A DNA stretch of 64,000 bases, from positions 51,662,557 through 51,726,556 of the forward strand of contig CM055097.1 in the NCBI GenBank assembly GCA_029204225.1. Direction: 5' to 3'. Below, one piece after another: positions 55,700 through 64,000 of this stretch. The notes below the pieces were generated by a model. The model was not told where the DNA came from. It was given only the letters and a program-made list of their open reading frames with translations, and made no database searches. Origin of the DNA: Diphasiastrum complanatum. Lineage: Eukaryota; Streptophyta; Lycopodiopsida; Lycopodiales; Lycopodiaceae. Positions within the stretch are counted from its first letter, which is position 1. Each line of letters begins with the position of its first letter. The position numbers and the translations under genes are program-made.

Positions 55700-56700
55700 A
55701 CCATTCACTGGGGTGTCAAATCATCTTCCATCCAGGTGTTCCAAAATAACTACTCCATAGGACAATATTTCTTTCACTTTGTATGGTCCTTCACCTATAA
55801 ATTTCAAATTCCCTTTGATCAATTTCGTCTTATACATCAATGCTAGATCTCCTTCTTTCAGATCTTTTTTGTGTAATCAGCAATCGTACCATGCCTTGCG
55901 ACAAGCTTTCTCTGTTGCTAGTGCATGGAATGTCATCAATCCGGTTTCACAAAGTTTTTGCAAAGCCTCACGATGCATTTGTAAAGATTTCGCATCGCCC
56001 AACCATTTTGTTGCTGCTATGCGTAAGGATGGTACCAAAAATTTGATTGGCATAATTGCATCTTGACCACAGACAAGTTGAAATGGTGTCTGATTCATGT
56101 TGTCTTTATAAGTTGTTCTGAATGCCCATAACGCTGCATGAAGTTTGTGTTCCCAATCAAAATGGCTTGCTTCAACTATTTTTGTCATAATATTGCAAAG
56201 AGTAGATTTAGCTTGTCTATTACCCCTTGGATAATACAAAGTACTAACCCAATGTATAACGAAAAAGTCTTCCAACAAACACTTGAATGTTTCATTGACA
56301 AAATGTGTTCCACGTTCACGTAAGATCTCGATAGGACATCCAAATCTAATAATGATATTCTTGTTTAAGAACTTAGTCGTAGACTTTGCATCGACAACGC
56401 GAACTACCTTTGCTTATATAATCTGTTGCTACTATGATATACATAACTTGAGATTCTTTTGCCACAAGATGAATAGGACCAACATAGTCAAGTCCCCATT
56501 TTTCAAATGGTGCTTGTGATAGAATTAGATGCAAAGGTTAATAATTCTCCTTCGTAGGATGACGTGCTCATTGACATACATCTTCATTAAGTGTAGGCCA
56601 CCAACACTCTGATTGTAAAAGCTTTCAAGCAATGATATTAGTTGAAAAATGTCCACCTCCCATCCCATCATGTGAAAACATGATCAGATCAAGTACTTCA
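55700..56700 (-). pseudogene. Gypsy G2 integrase
   Basis: Sense-strand blocks: FKWGLDYVGPI-like near 56500, ERGTHFVNET-like near 56300, then LEDFFVIHWVSTLYYPRGNR and QAKSTLCNIMTKIVEA, where the catalytic Glu of beta (QAESS) is Lys. HKLHAALWAFRTTYKDN and QLVCGQDAIMPIKFLV follow (56278-55877). A deletion of the second zinc-binding cysteine region is likely near 56575. Confidence 0.8.
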
Positions 56701-57440
56701 TGTGGCAACACACATCTTCATAAAATATCATCCATTCTACGATGATACAATTGGCTTGCAATCAATCGATAAGATTGTGCCTTAACAATCAATTGTTTCT
56801 TTTGTACTTTTGTCAGAGAGTTGTTAGGTTGACCTAACATTAGATATTCAACAATATCTACTATCCACTCAGGTACTGCTTCAACATAAAATAACGCAAC
56901 ATCCGATAGTTCATCATCCACTTCAATGTTGCCCGGTGCTATCTGGATTCTTGATACATGATCAACAAGATAATGTTGTTTACCTTTTCAAACCACAACT
57001 CAAAAATCAAATTCAGTGAGTAGTAGTAGCCATCTTGCAATATATCTCGTATTATTTGTCTTGCTTACTAAATAAAATAATGGCTGATGGTCGGTATAAA
57101 ATGCAAAATGCGTTGCCATTAGATAATGTCTAAATTTTCTCACAGAAAAAGCCATGGCCAATGCTTCTTGTTTTGTTGTGGACTAGCAAATCAGTAAGTT
57201 GTTGACTAGCAAATTTGATAGGATAGTCGTCCTTATATTCTCTTGGTTGCATCAAAGCTGAACCAATAGCATATGTTGGTGCATCAGTATGAACATGAAA
57301 TTCGATTGTCCAATGTGGAGCTTGTAGAATCGGTGCAGAACCTAATGCTCTCTTAAATTTCTCAAATGCTTCCAACGCCTCAATTGTCCAAATAGGTACA
57401 ATGGTCAACTTATATATAGGTCATGCTAAGTCCTCAAAGA
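56701..57440 (-). pseudogene. Gypsy G2 RNase H
   Basis: Sense strand: FEDLA-stop-PIYKLTIVPIWT, FHVHTDAPTYAIGSALMQPR, DDYPIKFASQQLTD, then frame changes, FYTDHQPLFYLV-like and MDDELSDVALFYVEAVPEWI (56921-56718). It matches gypsy gamma 36830-37400 closely. Confidence 0.85.
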
Positions 57441-57446
57441 ATAAGT

Positions 57447-57641
57447 GCAATCCAAATGTATCTAGAGTAATTATCAATATAAGATTCATACATTAATGCA
57501 CCTCCTTTAGATACTTGTGAAAAAGAGTGCACATCAGTATGAATGAGATTGAATGACTTAGAAGATCTAGTATAAGAGTTAGAAAATGGTTGCTTGCGAG
57601 CCTTTGAGAGGCTACAAGTCTCACAACTCTTTCCACACTTT
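57447..57641 (-). mobile_element. 195-bp copia integrase fragment inside gypsy G2
   Basis: The minus strand reads KCGKSCETCSLSKARKQPF, then HTDVHSFSQVSKGGALMYES. This is copia pre-integrase/integrase closest to copia I (50450-50700). Gypsy RT sequence ends at VELPPPGTI-like (57642 on) and resumes at FEDLA (57445 down), so the copia piece sits exactly inside the gypsy gene with no LTR and no visible duplication. Confidence 0.85.
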
Positions 57642-58023
57642 TATTCGGTAATAGTTTGCATGAAAATATAATCTCTTCAAATTGTTCCTGGTGGTGGTAG
57701 CTCCACAATGACTTTGATTTTGGAATAATTCATAGCAATGCCATGCCTTGATATCATATGTCCAAGAACAACTCCATGAGTAACCCATATCTGACATTTT
57801 CTAGATTTAAGAAAATTTGGTAATTGCGACAATGTTCTAATGCTTTTTCCAAACAATCCAGATGGTCTGTATCGATACTATGCCCTCCGAGATCATCCAA
57901 GTAAATTTCAAGGAATTTTTGCAAGTAGTCTTTGAAGGCAAACTGCAACACTCTCTGAAATGATCTAGGTGTATTACAAAGTCCAAACGACATAAATTTA
58001 TAGGTTTGTCCTTGGATCTTCAT
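57642..58023 (-). pseudogene. Gypsy G2 RT
   Basis: Sense strand from 58023: YKFMSFGLCNTPRSFQRVLQ, then KFLEIYLDDLGGHSIDTDHL with the catalytic LDD, and LEHCRNYQIFLNLENVRYG. It ends with VELPPPGTI in a shifted frame at the copia filler. The N-terminal half of RT is missing, because the linker joins directly at about 58023. Confidence 0.85.
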
Positions 58024-58965
58024 TCAGCTTTCTTGGCTGGAATCGTTCGAGGAGGTGATGACTTCGAAGGTGACGACTTTCTAGATGGTGATGTCTTGTG
58101 AGAATTCTGAATTGAAGAGTCATCCTTGACCTTTTCTTTTTCTTTATCGAATAAAGGTGGTATATTTTTAGGATAAACTTCTTGTGATGAGTTTTCTCAT
58201 TTCAGGACCGTATTATAGTGTTGCTTTGCTTGTTTTTTCATTATTGGTCCTGCATTCTTCAATGTATTAGCTTTCTGATATTATTATTGGTTCATCAGGA
58301 ATCTCTTAAACTCCAAACCTTGTAGGATCCATGTGATTTAAAATCTGCTCATTAGTAAGTTCTGCATTTTCATCAGACAAGGCGTGACCAACATGAATGA
58401 GTTCATCTTCAATAGGATCTGGAATTGGATCAGTTGATATCCAAATTACATTCATCATATTCACTGGGAATGTGATCAGCATATCCAAAGTTCAATCAGG
58501 TAAAGAAATCTCGCTCAATTCTGATTAGTCATCGTGTTATACAATCCACTATTGCAAGAGCTTGATTCCTATTAACAATATCTGTTTGAGAGTCATAATG
58601 AACTCCCAATGTTTTTACTTGTCGATCACAGGTATGATCTGTTGTTGATGAATCATCATCTCCTTACAGCTAGCTTGATTGTCCAAGTGATTGGATCAAC
58701 TTTGACTGCACGCTCACGATTTTCAAATGTAATCTTTCCAATTCTTCGTTTATGAATTACCTGCACAACTCATAACCATGGACGTCCCAATAAAACATGA
58801 CAAACATTTGGTGCATTAGGTAAGTCCATTACTACAAAAGTAATGACAAACTGAACTCCAACAATCTTGACAAGTATATCTTCCACTATGTCCTTAGGAC
58901 AAACTATCGTCAGGTCAACTAGCTTAATAACAAAAGTTGCAGGCTTCATTCTTGTAAGGCCCCAT
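58024..58965 (-). pseudogene. Gypsy G2 protease and linker
   Basis: Protease C-terminal half: VKIVGVQFVITFVVMDLPNA, then VLLGRPWLWVVQVIHK and ERAVKVDPITWTIK. The linker contains PDPIEDELIHVGHALSDE, ELTNEQILNHMDPTRFGV (58488-58306) and a Ser/Lys-rich end. Cut at 58965 just upstream of the protease active site. Confidence 0.75.
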
Positions 58966-60450
58966 CAATTGAATTGTAGGATGAATGCATCACTCATCCA
59001 ATAGCATTAGAGAGGCTAGGATTAGGGGTCCAATAGCATGCAAGGAGGATTCTCCATGAGTTTCATATGTACTCCATTTTGGAATCATAATCTACGTTGA
59101 ATTTTTGAGTCAAACTTGAGTATTGTGAGATTTGCTTGTTCTCTCTCTACCCGATTTTGAATTAGCTCTATTTTCTCTCTACCCAAGGATAGGAGCTTAA
59201 TTTCACTTAGTTGTTTCAAGAATCACTTTCTCTCAAGTGTATGTACTTCGGGTATCAACATATGCATCTATCTTTGTCTCTATGCCTTAGTTTTTTGATC
59301 TAGATCTTGGAATTCAATCTAGCATCCATCAGCAAGTGCATAAGCTTGCTTAGGAGATCATTCACACACTTTAGGGCATTTTGACATGTGTGAAATTTCA
59401 CATCATTTTCCCTAAAGTTTGTCTTAGCACTTGCGTTGGAATTTGATAGTTCGGTGTCGGTGCTACACAAATTTGTCGGCCGTTCGGGGAATCCTGGAGA
59501 AGAGTTGCATGATTTCGCCATCTCTAACATGTGAATGATCTCCTAATATGTCTGTGATTTCGCATACATTTACCTTGCAAGAGATATAAGCATACTAGCT
59601 CAAAAATCTAAGGCAAGAGCACTCTACACATGCATATATCAAAAACCATTCATCACATAATGAAAGACAACTTTGGATGAAAAAAACTAAGTATAAAATT
59701 GACTTGCTCTTGGGTAGAGAGAGAATGCTACATAGAACTCTCGTGTAGAGAGAGAATGTCAAATAAATTCTAAGTGCTGGAGCTTGCTACATCAAGATCT
59801 CTCTTCAAAAAACTAAGTGTGGACTCAATCTCACTCTCACTCATAATAGCTCGAGATCCATGAGAGTAGACAATGATGAAATATGATTGGACCTCTAAAA
59901 CATCACCTCTTACTATGATTGGACCACCTACATGCCATACTGACAATGTTTGGACCATTTTGGTGCACCTCGCTTCATGATTGGTCCATATTGTGCAAAA
60001 AAAGAATTGTTGGAGGTACTCCCATTGTGCATGTAAATAAATAAAATGTCAAAATCAATAAAAATCAGATGTGAGGGTCATGTCATCCTACGTGCGTAAG
60101 CCCATGACCAATGAGCACTTCTACATAATTTTTTTGAAATAAACTAGACTTTGGGCCATGTTATTAAAAATGATATTAGAGGCCAAATTTTAAGTTACTG
60201 AGTTTTTGAGTTAGTCAAAAGTCAAATGGTGGTAGGTGGGGTGTGCTTCTTTCTACACCATAGATTAGTCTGTGCTTCTTGTGGATGGTGTGGACTTCAA
60301 TCCCATCTTGTTTGCAAGTTGCCAATAGGAAGCAATGGGCAAGAGCCACCCCAAAGATAAAAAGGCATCATTTGTAATTATCTTCCATGCTTAATGAGAA
60401 GGAGGAAACTCTACCCTTTTGGAAAGCAAACATTCTCATTTGCTATTCAC
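58966..60450. other. Spacer between gypsy G2 and G3
   Basis: No gene recognised. It contains purine-rich TAGAGAGAGAATG words around 59720-59760 and polypyrimidine CTCTCTCTACCC around 59140-59190, possibly eroded LTR sequence. The minus-strand frames at 59300-59530 and 59770-59958 have no known domain. Confidence 0.45.
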
Positions 60451-60499
60451 TCTTGCTAATCCTATTGTGGTGTTTTCTCTTTTGTTCTCTATTTCCATT

Positions 60500-60898
<399 letters not shown>

Positions 60899-60899
60899 G

Positions 60900-60917
60900 T
60901 GGCACCGATGTCGGGGA
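60900..60917 (+). other. Primer-binding site of gypsy G3
   Basis: TGGCACCGATGTCGGGGA, a three-base variant of the tRNA-Asp type TGGCGCCGTTGCCGGGGA. It is preceded by the LTR end and a single spacer base, as in gypsy beta. Confidence 0.85.
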
Positions 60918-62243
60918 TAGGAATCACTTACTAGTTATAGTTGCATTCTTAGTTGCTTTTGCTTTTTTAGAATGTTTTAGGTGGATTTTGGTGTAGATTT
61001 AGCTTGTTTCTTGTGCTTTCTTTTGCTTGGACTATTCAAAGCCAGCAGAGGACGTGTGGAAGGGTAGTGGAGACCCAAAACAGCCTCTAAGGGCTTGTCA
61101 TCCAAACAAAAACCTTGAAAAACCATAAAAATGTTCAAATATGTTTTTGGAGGAAAAAGAGGCCAAAATCCCATCAGATTTTGTTTATTAAAAAACAAGT
61201 GGAAACTAACCTTTGCATGACTAGTAGCAGCTTCAGGGTAATGTCCTAGACCGGCATAGAAGCCTATGAAGGTTACTTCCAAACAGATTTGGAAAAAATA
61301 GAGAAAAAACATAAAAATTCAAAAATTTGTTGAAAAAATCAAAAAAATTTCAAAACAGCAAACCAACTTTTGCAGAGCCCTCTACAGTTCCATCTCGGTG
61401 AGACAAGGACACAAAGAAGGCTGCGAAGGTTTATTCCCATAGAAAGTGCCTCTACGAAGGTTCCCAAGAGAAAAAAGATGACAAAAGAGTTGTGAACTCT
61501 CGTAGACATCAAATTTTTTAGTTCCACTGGTAGGTAGTCTTCGTAGAGAATTTTGTAGTTCCATATCAGTGAGACAAGGACACAGAAGAGCTTACGAGAG
61601 TTAGTTTGATTCCAGTGAGCTAAAAAGTGGATTTGAGTGCTTAAAAATCAACAAAATCAGAAGATCCAAACAATCCTCGCAGAACTAACCTTCGAAGACC
61701 ATCCCATAGTCTTCAAAATGTCATTTTACATCAGTGATGAAGTCTGCGAGAGTTAGTACAAGATATTGGTTAAGATCAGAGAAAAAATGTGTTCCTATAC
61801 CCTCGCAGATAGTGAAATTTTTATTTCTTACAAAAGTTAATCTTCGTAAACTTTTTCAAAGTTAGATCCAGACTAGATACAGCTCCAGTAAAGCCTGCGA
61901 GAGTTACTAGTGTTTTTTGAAAAAATAGAGTTTTTGACTGAAAAACAGTGAATGAAACCCTCTCACAACCAACCCTTGGATAGAGAACTCTCATAGATAG
62001 CATTAGTAGAAACATTTGTCCAAGATCTGTCAATTGTGAAAATTTCAGAGGACTCAGAGCTAGGATCAAAAAGTTATCAAGGAAAAACCACCGTAAGAGG
62101 CCTAAAACCACACTATCGGCCAACCAAACTGATCAGATCCCTTAAGATCTAGATTAAATTCTACTAAACCAGCAAGATCTAACATCCTTGGACTCTACCG
62201 TTGAATGAATCTGAGATTCAGATGATCAGTAGCTAGAAGAACA
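60918..62243 (+). other. Gypsy G3 leader with reiterated motifs
   Basis: Non-coding. GCGAAGGTT, ACGAAGGTTCC, GCGAGAGTTA, CTCGCAGA and CTTCGTA recur from 61405 to 61990, many as near inverted copies. The first 300 bp match the beta leader. Short frames here carry no domain. Confidence 0.65.
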
Positions 62244-63100
62244 ATGAATCAAACACCAAATCTTCCCAGAGATGCAGCCACAAAAATTGAGGCAAGACCA
62301 GCACCAATGGAGCCAATGGGTCAACTCGTACCTGTCATACCCTTACAAGTAGTTTGAAGAGCACCTTGCATGGAAATACCTAAATATGATGGGTCATCAG
62401 ATCCTATCATATTCATCCAGATCTATGAGCAAGCATACAAAATTTATGGCGAATGGACACCGGCAGAGAAACTGATGTTGTTTCCTATGTCTATGGTAGC
62501 TATTGCACAAGATTGGTTCTTCAACCTATTGGAAGAAGTGAAAACCACTTGGAAAGGGGTTAAAGCGGCATGCGCTTTAAGTCAAGGAAGTTCTTAGAAG
62601 ATCCATTTCTCCTATTGAGCAAGGTTAAAATGAAACAAGGACTACATAGAATGGATCAAGCACTTAAGATCCAAATGCAGCACAACCCTAACTCCTGATC
62701 ATGCGGTCATTATGTGGTTCCTTGCGGGGTTACCACGAAGTATCAGAAGAGAACTTAAAAATGGAAGTAGTACGCTACATTGTAGAAAGTAATGGAAGAT
62801 GTCATCAAGGAAGAAGATGAGGGTTTAGATGATGAATCATATCCGACCACCCATAATCCAACTCCCTCAGTAGCATCAACATCCAACACCTCCAATATAT
62901 CAATAGATCTACTGATGGAACAAATTACGAAGTTATACAAGTAGTAGATGGAACAACTAATCACGTAGTTTGATCAGAAACTGAAGGCCTTGCAAGGAGC
63001 TATAGCACCAACTCCAAATCCAATGAAATAGAATTAGCTGCAATATCCCCGACAAGAGAATGTATGGTGTTCTATTTGCACCTACTTCCAATGCAACGAT
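62244..63100 (+). pseudogene. Gypsy G3 gag
   Basis: From ATG 62244 (MNQTPNLPRDAATKIEARPA) with one stop, then MEIPKYDGSSDPIIFIQIYE and KLMLFPMSMVAIAQDWFFNL, the Retrotrans_gag core. After a frameshift near 62590 come KFLEDPFLLLSK-like and VIMWFLAGLPRSI-like pieces. It ends with ENVWCSIC, the first half of the knuckle that is mutated in gypsy F. Several stops. Confidence 0.8.
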
Positions 63101-63211
63101 CTTGGATTCTGATTATATTGGCTCAATCTGTATACTGCAAATGCTATATCAAGTCTGGTGTTGTCTACTAGATATACCAAGGATCCAATCAGCCTACGAT
63201 AGAGTGTATTG

Positions 63212-63824
63212 TGCTGAATTCACACGTGTGGGATGCCCTACACATGTATTTTTTATCTCCTAAGCCCAAAAACACCATAAAGATCAGACTAGCATTGGTT
63301 GTCAATAAAAAAGCTGATCATACAAGCAATATTATTGTGTTACAAGCAAGGTCTATCAACAAAACATAAGACTAAGCATCATAAATGTCTCTACTTGGCT
63401 AGAGAGAGAAAATAACAAGTACAAAATTTGTGGAGAGAGAGAGGGCACAAAGAGCTTGTCTCCAAATTTGCATTACACACAAATTTTGTCATATTGTAAA
63501 TGAGAGTACATCACATATATATAGATCCATGGACTCTTCTCCTACTTTGAGTTCAATTGGAGTTGTGGATCCACCTCTCAAGCTATCTAGACTTATCCAA
63601 GCCACCTCACTATGTCTAATTGTGCCACCTAGTCTTTTCATGCATTAAATGTGGCATGTAAAGTACAAATGGCAATTCCTATGGTAGCTCAAGTTTCTAC
63701 TTCTACCTACCTTAAATATTTTATTCTAAGATGGGTCTTTACTAAGCCAAAAAAGCTCAATTCATCTTTGGTATTTTTAGGACCCATACTCACAACATTA
63801 GATAGATTTTTCAATATTTTGACA
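63212..63824 (-). repeat. 3' LTR of copia L (613 bp)
   Basis: Begins TGCTGAATTCACACGTGTGG and ends TATTTTGACA, the same family and length as copia K. CACACGTGTG lies at 63221-63230. The following CTCCTCCTAAA is the complement of a polypurine tract. A TATATATATG box on the sense strand lies near 63515. Confidence 0.9.
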
Positions 63825-64000
63825 CTCCTCCTAAAAATGTATCTAATGTGGATCAAGCATTGATCTTGAGATAAGACCAAGATTAGACCTATGCTTTGAG
63901 AAGGCACTTTTGCAAAGTGGCTTTGTGAGAAGATCAGCAATACACGAAGATGTGTCGACATGTTCTAAGTTGATTTCACCTCCAATGAGCTTTTCCCTTA
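63825..64000 (-). pseudogene. copia L RNase H, C-terminal part, continuing beyond the window
   Basis: The sense strand reads EKLIGGEINLEHVDTSSCIA and DLLTKPLCKSAFSKHR, the usual end of copia RNase H, followed by a short tail and the polypurine tract. The rest of the element lies past position 64000. Confidence 0.85.

Larger units (their letters stand above)
54660..58965 (-). mobile_element. Ty3/gypsy element G2, internal region without LTRs
   Basis: Sense-strand order: protease (58965-58500), linker (58500-58024), RT (58023-57642), a 195-bp copia filler, RNase H (57440-56718), integrase (56700-55700), a CGAAGG-motif spacer and the start of ORF3 (54976-54660). Both ends are truncated: gag and both LTRs are missing. 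The layout matches gypsy beta and F. Confidence 0.85.

Overview
This 64-kb window reads as nuclear DNA of a land plant with a large, retrotransposon-filled genome. The evidence is plant-type Ty1/copia and Ty3/gypsy polyproteins, primer-binding sites matching plant initiator tRNA-Met and tRNA-Asp, GT-AG introns and one plant-specific host gene. A fern or gymnosperm seems likely, but the sequence alone does not settle it. There is no sign of bacterial operons, CRISPR arrays, rRNA or tRNA genes.

The only convincing host gene is at 13709-15654 (+). It has four exons encoding a 435-residue senescence/dehydration-associated protein of the ERD7 type. Upstream lie an ABRE-like box and a TATA-like box. 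Spacers of about 1 kb and 3 kb, with no clear genes, separate it from the flanking transposons.

Layout from left to right. 1-5848 (-): a young copia element A, with its left LTR cut by the window edge. 6400-9820 (+): a decayed copia fragment B between two copies of a 222-bp palindrome-rich repeat. 10122-12240 (-): a copia pol remnant. 13283-15654: the host gene. 18960-24863: two gypsy fragments fused head to head, alpha (+) and beta (-); beta carries integrase, an unrecognised third ORF, an LTR, a PBS and a leader. 24864-37572: a three-level nest in which gypsy gamma (+) is split by copia D (+, 25015-36420), itself split by copia C (-, 28296-33751). 37600-42640 (-): gypsy F, with gag, an array of zinc knuckles, protease and a 5' LTR. 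42641-43881: leader plus 5' LTR of a truncated copia K. 43882-47700 (-): copia H. 47678-51057 (-): copia I. 51058-51977 (+): 3' end and LTR of copia J. 52579-52706: a (GA)64 tract followed by a 2-kb AT-rich spacer. 54660-58965 (-): gypsy G2. About 60500-63211 (+): gypsy G3, with LTR, PBS, leader and gag. 63212-64000 (-): the 3' LTR and RNase H end of copia L, which continues past the window.

Nearly every pol gene is frameshifted or truncated. The longest open frame is the 770-codon gag-integrase of element C. The most interesting signals are non-coding or accessory. (1) Element C keeps LTRs, PBS, gag, protease, integrase and a near-perfect target duplication, but its reverse transcriptase is replaced by about 0.87 kb of unrelated DNA. 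(2) A conserved unrecognised ORF lies downstream of integrase in two gypsy copies. (3) Reiterated GCGAAGGTT-type motifs fill the untranslated parts of the gypsy family. (4) Copia D has LTR termini that are not TG...CA. (5) The perfect palindrome CACACGTGTG recurs in the LTRs of several copia families. (6) A gypsy gag region carries four CCHC knuckles.
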